Notes: generated by a model from the sequence alone, not told the origin. Shown: positions 8,122 to 16,723, counted from the first letter of the stretch. The stretch: DNA of 64,000 nucleotides from Roseiflexus sp. (GCA_025062325.1 JANXAL010000022.1:22900-86899); one strand, 5' to 3'. Numbers and translations are program-made.

Positions 8122-8931
8122 ATGCATGATGCACCCAGAGAAAGCGTAGGGCGCAACCGGCGCCGGACTGAGGACGAGCGACTGCTGGCTCGTCCTTGCG
8201 CCAACACTGATTTTCTGAGCACTGATACTTGGCGAGTGTTGCGCATTATGGGAGAATTGGTCGATGGCTTCGAGGCGCTGGCAGATGTCGGTCCGGCAGT
8301 GACGATCTTCGGCTCAGCGCGGGTCAGCGCCGATGATCCGCTCTATCAGGCTGCGGTCGATGTAGCGCGGGCGCTTGGTGAAGCGGGGTTCGCGATTATT
8401 ACCGGCGGCGGACCGGGCATTATGGAAGCAGGGAACCGCGGCGCACGCGAAGCCGGCGCGCGGTCGATCGGTCTCAATATCGAGCTTCCTTTCGAGCAGC
8501 ACCTCAACCCGTATGTCGATACGTCGGTGACGTTCCGCTACTTTTTCGTGCGGAAAATGATGCTGGTCAAATATGCACAGGCGTTCGTCATCTTTCCTGG
8601 CGGCTTTGGGACGCTTGATGAACTGTTTGAGGCGCTGACCTTAGTGCAAACCGGGAAGGTGCGCAACTTCCCAATCATCCTGTTCGGCAGCGCTTACTGG
8701 AGCGGCTTGCTGACGTGGCTGCGCGAGACGGTGTTGCCAGCGCGTAAAATCGCCGCCGCCGATATCGATCTGCTGATCATTAGCGATTCGGTCGAGGAGG
8801 TGCGTGACCTGATAGTACGTTCGACGTACGATGTGCAGTGGCGCGCCGGAACCGAAGCCGCAGCCCAGGAAGTCACCCGCCGCGTGCTGGGACGGCGATC
8901 CGAACAGGGTGAGCATGGCAGCGATAGTTGA
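8122..8931 (+). CDS. LOG family protein (Rossmann-fold nucleotide 5'-monophosphate phosphoribohydrolase-like)
   Basis: 269 residues. The hallmark phosphate-binding motif PGGFGTLDE lies at 159-167, with GGGPGIME at 95-102 and the conserved RK pair (FFVRKMML) at 144-145. Members hydrolyse cytokinin-type nucleotides to the base and ribose 5-phosphate, and were formerly called lysine decarboxylases. GGGAG at 8110-8114 supports ATG 8122. An N-terminal extension of about 45 residues precedes the fold. The actual substrate in this organism is unknown. Confidence 0.85.
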   Translation: MHDAPRESVGRNRRRTEDERLLARPCANTDFLSTDTWRVLRIMGELVDGFEALADVGPAVTIFGSARVSADDPLYQAAVDVARALGEAGFAIITGGGPGIMEAGNRGAREAGARSIGLNIELPFEQHLNPYVDTSVTFRYFFVRKMMLVKYAQAFVIFPGGFGTLDELFEALTLVQTGKVRNFPIILFGSAYWSGLLTWLRETVLPARKIAAADIDLLIISDSVEEVRDLIVRSTYDVQWRAGTEAAAQEVTRRVLGRRSEQGEHGSDS

Positions 8932-8964
8932 AGGCTGGATAGCGCCGTCACCTTCGCCTCTGAC

Positions 8965-9681
8965 TCAGGCCAGCGCCAGGTGAACGCCCAAACGCGCGTA
9001 GATCGCCTGCACCAGCGGCCAGGCATTCGCCGCGATCACTAGGCGGTCACCGATGGTGTCGACTGCCAGACTGCGCAGCAGACTGCGGTGCGGCGGCGGC
9101 AGCGGCTGCGCCGGAAGAAGAATGCGATCCCCATCGCGTTGCGCCGTCAGGTTTGGCGTCATCGCCTGCGCATACCCGCGGAGCAACGCCTCAGTCTCAT
9201 CGATGGTACGCAGCGTTGCGCCAGCCGCTACCAGGGCGTAGCGCGGCACGCCACGTCCTTGCCGCCGCCGGATCACCTGCCCTTGACGCACCACACACCC
9301 GACGACGCCATCGCGCATCTCTTCAGGGAGCGGAACCCAGTCAAGACGCTGCGGGTCGAAGACGCTCCAGCGCTCAGCGTGGGGCAGCGGATGCCAGGAA
9401 GCATCCCCCATCGGAAACGGTGGCGGCAGCGAGGGAAGTGCGCGAATGCGATCCTCGAGGGTGCGCACACGGAATCCGCGCTTGCGCAATCGCGCTAGCA
9501 ATCCCTCACGCCGCCAGGAGCGCAGCGTGAATAGCCGACCTTCCAGATCGCCTTCGCGTTTGAGCAGCGTATTAGCGCGCGAATCGCGCACCACGAATCG
9601 ACCCGGCGCGAATTCATCGATGTCGTAGGGTTTCTCCCTGGATTTCATACTACGCACGAAGGCGCTCTTATTCGCCTTCAT
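8965..9681 (-). CDS. Hypothetical protein, basic, unrecognised fold
   Basis: About 238 residues, rich in Arg (for example LLARLRKRGFRVRTLEDRIR) with several Pro stretches. No signal peptide, membrane helix or catalytic motif is recognised. The ATG at 9681 overlaps the stop codon of the upstream rubrerythrin-DinB gene by 14 nt, so the two are likely co-transcribed. An internal ATG at 9648 is an alternative start; neither has a clear ribosome site. Codon use resembles the neighbours. Confidence 0.6.
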   Translation of the reverse strand: MKANKSAFVRSMKSREKPYDIDEFAPGRFVVRDSRANTLLKREGDLEGRLFTLRSWRREGLLARLRKRGFRVRTLEDRIRALPSLPPPFPMGDASWHPLPHAERWSVFDPQRLDWVPLPEEMRDGVVGCVVRQGQVIRRRQGRGVPRYALVAAGATLRTIDETEALLRGYAQAMTPNLTAQRDGDRILLPAQPLPPPHRSLLRSLAVDTIGDRLVIAANAWPLVQAIYARLGVHLALA

Positions 9682-10714
9682 TCGAACCGGTTACAACAAT
9701 ATTGGCAACGGTCGTCGCACCGGAGTGACGATCCGCCGCAATCAGATCGTGACGAATCTGCGCCATTTCAACGAGATGCGCTCGCTCGTGCGAGATGAGC
9801 CAGTTCGCCTGGTGCAGCAGGTTGACGAGGCCATACACCTCGTGATACCCTTCACGATGCCACGCAGCGCTGGTCAACCCGCGCAACAGGTTCAACGTCT
9901 GCGTGCGTGTCGTATGGTAGGCATCGAGCACGGCGTCAATTGGTTGATCACGGTACACTGCTGCAGATTCGAGTGTCGGCGGATGCGCAGGCGGCAGCGT
10001 TGGTCGATTGGTTTCAAGGAGCAACCAGGCGCGCTGACGAAAGATCGCATCCATATCGGCCAGATGACCGATCAGTTCCTTCAGCGAGGGAGTGGCGTCG
10101 TTCAGACGACGTGAGAGCAGATCGTCGTCGAGACCTGCCACAAGGGTGCGCAGCGCATCCTCCGTCTGTTCCAGAAACGCCATGATCGCGTGCGGTCCGA
10201 GCGTCCCCATCGCTTCAATAGCGCGGAACGCTTTGTGGGCTTCAGGAACCGTGCGGCAACGTCGACAGGCGCCTTCCAGTTTACCTTCACAGATCTCGCC
10301 GCACGTCGTGCAGACAAACAGATCACCAAGCTCACTGGCGCGCAGATCGCGTCCCTCGCTTATGGCGCGCTGCGCTCGCGCCAGCAATTCTCGTGCAAAT
10401 GGCGTTACGCCGGTGATCCGATCAGCGCTGATATCGCCGATAACGGCGCCGGAAAATGCAGCGGCGACATTCTCTCCCGTTGAACGTACCCAGCCTAGGC
10501 GGCGGAATGCATCCCCGGCGCGCGCCAGCCGCGCTGCGCTCAGCGCATCGAACAAGCGCGCAATATTGAAGCGATGCTCCCGACGCGCCTGCTCCGCCCA
10601 TAGATGATATGCAACGTGCCCCATGCTTCCCAGGGCGAACATCTGACGCGCTTCGTGATCCGGGTTGGTCATATGGTAACGAACTAGGTTGTGCATTAGT
10701 CGTCTAACATGCAT
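9668..10714 (-). CDS. Rubrerythrin-like / zinc-ribbon / DinB-domain fusion protein
   Basis: 348 residues in three parts. Residues about 20-125 are helical and resemble the rubrerythrin ferritin-like fold, with much of the expected Glu/ExxH di-iron pattern missing. A rubredoxin-like knuckle follows (C135, C138, C150, C153). Residues about 175-330 resemble a DinB/YfiT four-helix bundle, with histidines in LIGHLADMD (H217), NLLHQANW and SHERAHL that could form its metal site. A GAGG lies upstream of ATG 10714. It couples to the hypothetical gene below. DinB-like enzymes are often thiol-dependent transferases; the combined role (oxidative or thiol stress) is inference. Confidence 0.72.
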   Translation of the reverse strand: MHVRRLMHNLVRYHMTNPDHEARQMFALGSMGHVAYHLWAEQARREHRFNIARLFDALSAARLARAGDAFRRLGWVRSTGENVAAAFSGAVIGDISADRITGVTPFARELLARAQRAISEGRDLRASELGDLFVCTTCGEICEGKLEGACRRCRTVPEAHKAFRAIEAMGTLGPHAIMAFLEQTEDALRTLVAGLDDDLLSRRLNDATPSLKELIGHLADMDAIFRQRAWLLLETNRPTLPPAHPPTLESAAVYRDQPIDAVLDAYHTTRTQTLNLLRGLTSAAWHREGYHEVYGLVNLLHQANWLISHERAHLVEMAQIRHDLIAADRHSGATTVANIVVTGSNEGE

Positions 10715-10814
10715 TGTACCTCATCTCTGGCGGCAGCGCCCCCTGCTCCTCAGAGACAGGTTTCTCGATCTGCCCGGGTGTTTTGCGCATAGCGATGCGT
10801 TGTCTCTTCGTATT

Positions 10815-11098
10815 CTCCTGCATCGCGTTTTCCGGCACGTCCTTGTGTCGCATCGTCTGTTTGAGGCATCAGGACGCCAGAACACTTCTCTCCTCCGTCA
10901 TGTGGGAGAAGGGCGCGGAGTGAGGGCAAAACAGGTGTCTGAACGCGGCAAACCCGCTTCGCACCCTAGAAAGCCTCCGCTTGGGAAAAGGCATACCCTG
11001 CTCTCACGTCTGGGAGAAAGGAGTTGGGGCATCCTGATGCCTAATGCAGGCGATACAACACATGAGCCTGCCAGAAAAACTGGCCCTTGGGAGGCGTA
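10815..11098. repeat. Dispersed MITE-like repeat, copy 3
   Basis: The left segment GTTTTCCGGCACGTCC...GAGGCATCAGGACGCC is mirrored at about 11029-11085 by GCATCCTGATGCCTAATGC...GCCTGCCAGAAAAAC, giving imperfect terminal inverted repeats of about 50 bp. A type-B end (ACGCGGCAAACCCGCTTCGC) lies inside near 10940. The rest of 10715-11309 contains no gene I can support. Confidence 0.6.
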
Positions 11099-11309
11099 GG
11101 GCGCAGATGACCGCCACCTGAGCGATTGGTTCAGCCATCAGAGGCTCTAGCATCATCAGCGTGCGCTCGCCAGCGTATTCCCTGACGCAGCTGACAGACA
11201 TTACCGGGTATAATGAGCAGGAAACTCTTAGCCGGACAATCCCCGATCACTGGGCAGTCCACGGGATGGCGGACGACGCCGTGAGATGTGGAGCGCCAGA
11301 ATTGCGACC

Positions 11310-12449
11310 ATGCGCGTTGCGCTCATTCATGATTATCTCAACCAATACGGCGGCGCCGAGCGGGTGCTCGAGGCGCTGCACGACCTGTTTCCCACAGCGC
11401 CGATTTACACATCGATCTACGACCCCCATGCTATGCCCGCCGCATACCGCTCATGGGATATTCGTCCATCGTGGATGCAGCGCCTCCCTGCCTGGCGCCG
11501 CCTGTTTCGCGCGTATGTGCTGTTATATCCGCTGGCGTTCGAGAGTTTCGATCTGAGCGCCTACGACCTGTTGATTAGCAGCAGCAGCGCCTTCGCTAAA
11601 GGGATCATTCCGCGACCAGACGCCGTCCACATCTGTTACTGCCACACGCCAATGCGTTTTGCCTGGCGCACATCGGACTACCTTGCTCGCGAAGGGTTCG
11701 GCGCTGTGCGCCGCGCGGCGCTGACGCTACCGCTCGCACTGTTGCGGATGTGGGATGTCATATCGGCGCAACGGGTGGATGCCTTCATTGCCAATTCGCG
11801 CATCGTCGCGCGGCGCATCCGGCGCTACTATCGGCGTGAAGCGGTTGTCGTTCCGCCGCCCGTTGATCTCCCTCCGTTTTGCGAAACGCTGCCGGGCGCG
11901 TACTTCCTGGCAGGCGGGCGTCTGATTCCCTACAAGCGGCTCGACCTGGCAGTCCAGGCATGCACACGGCTGCGGTTGCCGCTCAAAATCTTCGGTGATG
12001 GTCGTGATCGCGCGCGGTTGCATGCAATGGCGGGACCGACGATTGAATTCCTGGGATGGGTCAGCGAAGCGGAGCGTCGCGCGCTCTTCGCAGGTTGCCG
12101 CGCATTCATCTTTCCTGGCGAGGAAGATTTCGGCATTGCGCCACTCGAAGCCATGGCCGCCGGACGACCAGTGATCGCGTATGGAGCGGGAGGAGCGCTG
12201 GAAACGGTTGTCGAAGGGGTGACTGGTCGCTTCTTCCATGAACAGACCGTCGAGGCATTGATGGAAGCGATTGTTGCGACGCTGACAGAACGCTACGACG
12301 CACGCGCCATCCGCCGCCACGCTGAACAATTTGGGCGGGAAACGTTTCTCGAACGGATGCGGCTTTTGATTGAGGAAATTATGCAGAGGGGCGAGGGGCA
12401 AGAGGCGAGGGCAAGAGTAGATGACCAGGGTAGAGACGGAGCATTGTAA
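11310..12449 (+). CDS. Family 4 glycosyltransferase
   Basis: GT-B fold retaining sugar transferase, probably adding a sugar to a lipid-linked exopolysaccharide precursor at the cytoplasmic face. It has the N-terminal HDYLNQYGGAERVLEAL motif at about residues 7-23. The C-terminal donor site is FPGEEDFGIAPLEAMAAGRP, carrying the E-x7-E pair. The start is placed at ATG 11310, where the conserved MRVALIHDY begins; ATG 11286 is a possible alternative. The last about 20 residues (RGEGQEARARVDDQGR) translate a low-complexity repeat. TATAAT at 11209-11214 is a candidate -10. It is followed by chain-length and BY-kinase genes. Confidence 0.88.
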   Translation: MRVALIHDYLNQYGGAERVLEALHDLFPTAPIYTSIYDPHAMPAAYRSWDIRPSWMQRLPAWRRLFRAYVLLYPLAFESFDLSAYDLLISSSSAFAKGIIPRPDAVHICYCHTPMRFAWRTSDYLAREGFGAVRRAALTLPLALLRMWDVISAQRVDAFIANSRIVARRIRRYYRREAVVVPPPVDLPPFCETLPGAYFLAGGRLIPYKRLDLAVQACTRLRLPLKIFGDGRDRARLHAMAGPTIEFLGWVSEAERRALFAGCRAFIFPGEEDFGIAPLEAMAAGRPVIAYGAGGALETVVEGVTGRFFHEQTVEALMEAIVATLTERYDARAIRRHAEQFGRETFLERMRLLIEEIMQRGEGQEARARVDDQGRDGAL

Positions 12450-12596
12450 CGTCTTACACTGTGACGTTCCTGGGAGAAGCGAGAGGTTAGCGCGTTGCAG
12501 GGCGGAAGGTTGACTGATAATGGTCGGGGGGTTCGATCCAGGCGAAGTTCAGCAATCTAACCTAACCCTTCCCCTGGTTTTCAGTTCTTGGTGCTC

Positions 12597-13223
12597 ATGC
12601 CCATCTCGACATACATCGCCATCATTCGTCGCCACTGGCCTCTAGTGGTTGCGCCTGCCGTCATTGCAGGCGTGATTAGCCTGGGGCTGGCGCTGCTCGA
12701 ACCGCCGCGCTATCGGTCGTCCGCCAGTCTGCTGATCACGCGCAGCGAGGACCGACGTTTTGACACCGAAGACGCTCTCGCGTATGATCTTCCTGCAATC
12801 GTGCAGGGGGCGCCGTTCAGCGCCGAAGTCAGCAGCGCACTGGCGCTCACGGGCGTATCACTCCCGCCCGATCAGGTGCGTGCGTCGCTTGGAGCGTCAA
12901 ACCAGCGGCGGGTTGTGCAGATTTGGGCGGAAACTGGCGATCCAGGGCTTTCCGAAGCGCTGACAACCACCGCCGTCGCACTGATTCAACGACGCGGACT
13001 GGCGCTATGGGGCGATCCAGCGGCAACGCCGGATCGCCCGCTGGTCAATGTAGTCGTGCTGGAACCGCCTGGTCCGGCGACGCGAACCAATGGCTGGACT
13101 GCGGCAGCAGTCACGGCGCTGCTTCGGGGACTTGCTGGATTGCTGGCAGGCGCATTACTGGCGTTTGGCGCACACTATCGAGCAACAGCGCGTACTCTGC
13201 CGTTGCGGGAAGGAGGAGGGTGA
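12597..13223 (+). CDS. Wzz-like chain-length determinant / polysaccharide co-polymerase
   Basis: 208 residues: a TM helix at about 15-35 (PLVVAPAVIAGVISLGLALL), an extracytoplasmic region containing YRSSASLLITRS, and a second TM at about 170-193. This matches the Wzz superfamily two-helix layout that controls polysaccharide chain length. ATG 12597 gives a normal N-terminus; TTG and GTG codons just upstream are possible. It lies directly upstream of a second Wzz-like gene. Sequence motifs are weak, so the call rests on topology and context. Confidence 0.72.
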   Translation: MPISTYIAIIRRHWPLVVAPAVIAGVISLGLALLEPPRYRSSASLLITRSEDRRFDTEDALAYDLPAIVQGAPFSAEVSSALALTGVSLPPDQVRASLGASNQRRVVQIWAETGDPGLSEALTTTAVALIQRRGLALWGDPAATPDRPLVNVVVLEPPGPATRTNGWTAAAVTALLRGLAGLLAGALLAFGAHYRATARTLPLREGGG

Positions 13224-13224
13224 C

Positions 13225-13914
13225 ATGCAACTTTCGGATTACCTTGCCGTACTGCGCCGTCGCTGGTGGATTATTCTCCTGACAGCGGTTGTGGCAGTTG
13301 CAAGCGCACTAATATTCAGCCGTTTTCAGGAGCGCGTCTATCGCTCCGAAGCAAGCTATCTGGTCGTGCCAAATCGGATCGACAACGGTCTGTCGATTGT
13401 GCTACAGAACAGTATGAGCAGTTTCCGTGAGATGGCGCTGGCGCGCCCGCAATTGCAGAAGATCAGCGATGAGTTGCAACTCGACCGGACGCCGGAATGG
13501 TTGCTAAAGCACGTAGCCATCCAGCCGCGCCCTGACGAACGCAAAATGATCGTGCAGGTGGATTATCCTGATCCGGCGACGGCGCAACGATTGGCGGACG
13601 CAATCGGCAACAACATGGTAGCGCTGGTTAGTGCGCGCAACAATTTCCTGGAAGGAACGGATCGGATCAGCATGACCGTGCTCGAACCGGCGACGCCGCC
13701 CGTGCTCCACCGTCCGCAGACCCGTGTCAATGCCCTGGCTGGCGCCGTACTCGGGCTGGTGCTCGGCATCCTGCTGGCGTTCGTGCTTGAAGCTCTCGAC
13801 GACACGATCAAGACGCCAGGTGACGTTGAACGGTACGTGCAACTGGCGACGCTAGGAGCAATTCCTACGACCGGCAGCGATGCCCGGAGCACAGCGTTGC
13901 CAGCAAAACGATGA
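13225..13914 (+). CDS. Wzz/CpsC-like polysaccharide co-polymerase
   Basis: 229 residues from ATG 13225, preceded by AGGAGG at ideal spacing; it starts 1 nt after the stop of the previous gene. It shows the Wzz signature MQLSDYLAVLRRRWWIILL with TM1 at about 15-33, a periplasm-like domain, Pro-rich VLEPATPPVLHRPQTR before TM2 (about 172-195), and a short cytoplasmic tail. In CpsC/CapA-type systems the tail activates the cytoplasmic tyrosine kinase, which is encoded next, 12 bp downstream. Confidence 0.86.
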   Translation: MQLSDYLAVLRRRWWIILLTAVVAVASALIFSRFQERVYRSEASYLVVPNRIDNGLSIVLQNSMSSFREMALARPQLQKISDELQLDRTPEWLLKHVAIQPRPDERKMIVQVDYPDPATAQRLADAIGNNMVALVSARNNFLEGTDRISMTVLEPATPPVLHRPQTRVNALAGAVLGLVLGILLAFVLEALDDTIKTPGDVERYVQLATLGAIPTTGSDARSTALPAKR

Positions 13915-13926
13915 ACAAAGGGAACG

Positions 13927-14607
13927 ATGCAGAAGAATCAGACAAACGGACACATCGACTCCCCGCTTATTGCGTTGCGCGATCCGCTCTCGCCAGCGGC
14001 GGAAGCTTATCGGACGCTACGCACCAATATTCAGTTTTCTAGCCTCGACAAGCCGCTGCATACCCTAATGGCGACGAGCACGGCGCCTGATGAGGGGAAA
14101 TCCACCACACTGGCGAATCTGGCAGTAACCATCGCTCAGGCGGAGCAGCGCGTCATTCTGGTGGATTGCGACCTGCGCCGACCATCGCTCCACACCCTGT
14201 TTGGTTTGTCGAATGAGGTCGGGTTGACCAATATGATCTTGGCGCAGGACGACGCGCCGCCGCCGCTCCAGGATACAGGCGTGCCGGGGCTCAGTCTGCT
14301 GGCAAGTGGTCCATTGCCGCCGCGCCCTGCCGATATCCTGGGTTCACGACGTATGGAAGCCGTGATTCAGCGGTTGCGCGGAATGGCGGATATGGTGCTC
14401 TTCGACACACCGCCGGTTATTGCCGTAGCCGATGCAGCCGTGCTGGCGACGCGCGTAGATGGGGTTTTGCTGGTGATCGAAGCGGGGCGAACACGGCGCG
14501 ACAGGGCGCGCCGAGCGCGCGAAATCCTGGAGAAGGTCAAAGCCAACATCATAGGCGTAGTGCTCAACGGCGCGCGCTTCGACGGCGAGTACGGATACTA
14601 TGCGTAA
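13927..14607 (+). CDS. Bacterial tyrosine kinase (BY-kinase) of capsular polysaccharide synthesis
   Basis: 226 residues, the detached cytoplasmic kinase of a CpsC/CpsD-type pair. Walker A is at about 56-64 (APDEGKSTT), Walker A' is VILVDCDLRRPS and Walker B is VLFDTPP. The C-terminus ends with a short tyrosine cluster (EYGYYA), the autophosphorylation region in this family. AAAGGGA precedes ATG 13927. Cycles of Tyr phosphorylation are known to tune polysaccharide polymerisation; the partner here is inferred to be the preceding gene. Confidence 0.88.
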   Translation: MQKNQTNGHIDSPLIALRDPLSPAAEAYRTLRTNIQFSSLDKPLHTLMATSTAPDEGKSTTLANLAVTIAQAEQRVILVDCDLRRPSLHTLFGLSNEVGLTNMILAQDDAPPPLQDTGVPGLSLLASGPLPPRPADILGSRRMEAVIQRLRGMADMVLFDTPPVIAVADAAVLATRVDGVLLVIEAGRTRRDRARRAREILEKVKANIIGVVLNGARFDGEYGYYA

Positions 14608-14614
14608 GGGTCTG

Positions 14615-14643
14615 TTGCCCGACCGCGCGCCCTGTGCTACAAT
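14615..14643 (+). promoter_or_regulatory. Promoter for the CheY-like gene
   Basis: TTGCCC (14615-14620), a 17-bp spacer and TACAAT (14638-14643), the -10 also preceded by TG at the extended position. The downstream gene starts at 14820, leaving a leader of about 170 nt in which I see no clear element. Confidence 0.55.
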
Positions 14644-14819
14644 AGCAGCATTGTAATGACATCATGGCAGAACAGGCGTTATTTTGGCGGACGTAGTCAG
14701 GTGCAGCGATGAATCAGCGCCCGGCGCGCCGCGTTAATTGATGGCGTCATTTCTGTTCACGTATGCAGCAGATGATTGATAGGCAGTCGCGCTTAGCATT
14801 CTAGCGGCGGAGATGGCTT

Positions 14820-15203
14820 ATGCCTGATTATTCAATACGAAATCCGGCAATTGTTCTGGTGGAGGATGAACCTGACATTCTCATTATTCTCCACCGCCTC
14901 ATGCGCGACCTCACCGGCGGCTACGATATTGTCACTGTAAGCAGCGGTGCAGAAGCGCTGGCTCAAATTGCGCTTCGTCCGGTGCCGCTGGTCATCACCG
15001 ACTACAATATGCCCGGGATGAATGGCTTGCAACTGACCGCCGCAATCAAAGAGACGTCCCCCGACACGCGCGTGGTCCTAATCACGGCATACGCTACTCC
15101 CGAACTGGAAAAGCGCGCCCGTGAGCAGCGCGTCGATTACTATCTGCCTAAGCCCTTCCCCCTCGACCGACTTGAGCAGATCGTGCGCGATGTGTTGAGC
15201 TAA
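14820..15203 (+). CDS. Single-domain (CheY-like) response regulator
   Basis: 127 residues consisting only of a receiver domain: acidic residues VEDEPD near 14-19, phospho-acceptor Asp in VITDYNMPGMNG (about residue 61), Thr/Ala in LITAYA, and Lys in LPKPFPLDRLEQ. A GGAG sits upstream of ATG 14820. With no output domain it probably relays phosphate or acts by protein contact. The nearest kinase is the hybrid kinase ending at 17197 on the other strand; pairing is not established. Confidence 0.9.
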   Translation: MPDYSIRNPAIVLVEDEPDILIILHRLMRDLTGGYDIVTVSSGAEALAQIALRPVPLVITDYNMPGMNGLQLTAAIKETSPDTRVVLITAYATPELEKRAREQRVDYYLPKPFPLDRLEQIVRDVLS

Positions 15204-15207
15204 GGGT

Positions 15208-15284
15208 CGAGGATTGGGGTTAGGAGTTAGGGGTTAAGGGTTAGCAATGGATAACCCCTTCAATACCCCCTAACCCCTAACCTC
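15208..15284. terminator. Bidirectional hairpin with telomere-like TTAGGGG blocks
   Basis: Between two convergent stops, a G-rich half (GGGGTTAGGAGTTAGGGGTT) faces its complement (CCCCTAACCCCTAACCTC) around a short centre near 15246-15252. It can fold into a long imperfect hairpin. The G-rich strand also fits a quadruplex-forming pattern. A terminator role is inferred from placement. Confidence 0.5.
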
Positions 15285-16649
15285 TCACCCTCCTCCTCCC
15301 AACCGCCGCTTACGCTCTGCCAGATAACTCTGAATTGCCAGGAACGATGGACGCGGACTCCAATCGGGGTTTAGAATGCCGAACGATGCCTGTTCGTGGT
15401 TTGGCCGCCCCTGTGCGCCCCAGAGGACGGCGAAATTCATGTTCCACAAGAACGTGACTCCAACCCAAGGTTTACCGTCCGGGGTGCGATACAGTTCATC
15501 AATCCGCCGCATAGCGCCAATGATGTAATCGCGCTGCTGTTCGAGCGACACATAGTTGCCGAACTCGTACCCCGGCGTGTCATTTGGCGTCGCCCAACCG
15601 AACTCTGTGATCCAAATCTGATGATCGCCAACCCCTTCTTCCACCATAAACTTGCGCACATTCTCGACGTGGCGGAAATAGTGGGTCGGATGATCGTTCC
15701 AGCAGCGATTCGGCGCAGGCTTGCATCCTTCAATATAACTCGGCTTCTCGGGCCAAAGCGTATCGGGCGGGTTGGCAGCGCCTCCGGGATGTACCGCCTG
15801 CGCATCGAAATAGTCCTTAATCAACCCGCCCTTATACTCGTACATGGCACGGTAGTAGCGCTCATCGGAAACCGCCAACGACGGATCATCGACGCCGCTT
15901 GACGACGGCGCGCCTGCCAGCACGAAAATCCGCGGCTCGACGGCCTTGATCCGTTTGTAGCATTCGACCAGGATTTCGACATAGTGCCCGGCATCCTCAA
16001 CCGTCACGCGACCGCCATTTTCGACTGCCAGGTTCTGTTCATTCCAGATTTCGATCGCCTTGATCTTTGTGCCGTATCGCCGGACCATCGCCTCCACAAA
16101 GTTGCCCATTGTCACCGGATCGCGCGGCAAGCCATTAGTCGGGTTGTAGAACGAGGGCGCCTTGACGATGCTGATCAGGAGATTGAGATTGCGCGCGGCG
16201 ACATCGTTGACGATGTTGTCGAGCTCTCCCCACTTATACATGCCGGGTTCCGGTCCTTCGATGTCTTTCCAATGAATCTGCTGACGCACCCAGGTGTACC
16301 CTGCAATCTCCGTCAACGTCAGCACCCGCTCACGGTCAGTGTAGTACAGGTGTGCAACCACGCCATGTTCAACCTGTGGCAGCGTCAGTGGGAACGTCAA
16401 CGCAACTGGCGTTTCAGTCGGTGGAATGGTGGGAACGGCCGTTGGGTCTTTCACGATAGGTGTTGGCGAGGGCGATACCGGACTAACTGGCGAGACGACG
16501 GACGGCATGGTTGGTGCGTTGACGACCGCCGTCGGCGGTAGCGTTCCTTGCGATTGAGGCGCACTGCCACAGGCGGCAAACAGTGGCGTCAATACGCCCA
16601 ACAGCACGATAAGCGCAGTCTGACGCCGATAGAAAAGGGGAATCTTCAC
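15285..16649 (-). CDS. Glycosidase-like (clan GH-A type) lipoprotein
   Basis: Probable exported, lipid-anchored TIM-barrel glycoside hydrolase. The start is GTG 16649, with AAGGAG about 7 nt upstream, rather than the in-frame ATG at 16673. The signal peptide ends in LFAAC (Cys27), followed by a Pro/Thr/Val linker to about residue 85. The acid/base candidate is E204 in IEIWNEQN and the nucleophile candidate is E349 in IWITEFGWA, in the order expected for clan GH-A (families such as 5, 39 or 53). The substrate is unknown. The leader carries a small perfect hairpin. Confidence 0.8.
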   Translation of the reverse strand: MKIPLFYRRQTALIVLLGVLTPLFAACGSAPQSQGTLPPTAVVNAPTMPSVVSPVSPVSPSPTPIVKDPTAVPTIPPTETPVALTFPLTLPQVEHGVVAHLYYTDRERVLTLTEIAGYTWVRQQIHWKDIEGPEPGMYKWGELDNIVNDVAARNLNLLISIVKAPSFYNPTNGLPRDPVTMGNFVEAMVRRYGTKIKAIEIWNEQNLAVENGGRVTVEDAGHYVEILVECYKRIKAVEPRIFVLAGAPSSSGVDDPSLAVSDERYYRAMYEYKGGLIKDYFDAQAVHPGGAANPPDTLWPEKPSYIEGCKPAPNRCWNDHPTHYFRHVENVRKFMVEEGVGDHQIWITEFGWATPNDTPGYEFGNYVSLEQQRDYIIGAMRRIDELYRTPDGKPWVGVTFLWNMNFAVLWGAQGRPNHEQASFGILNPDWSPRPSFLAIQSYLAERKRRLGGGG

Positions 16650-16702
16650 TGCACGGCTCCTTCGATCTAGCATGAAACCTGAGAGCAGAACAGACCCGCC
16701 AC

Positions 16703-16723
16703 ATCCGCATTACCGATGCGGAT
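16703..16723 (-). promoter_or_regulatory. Leader hairpin of the glycosidase gene
   Basis: ATCCGCAT (16703-16710) and ATGCGGAT (16716-16723) form perfect 8-bp arms around a 5-nt loop. On the minus strand this follows a candidate -10 TATAAT (16743-16738) and precedes the GTG start by about 55 nt, so it would lie in the 5' leader. It could be an operator or an RNA structure. Confidence 0.4.
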
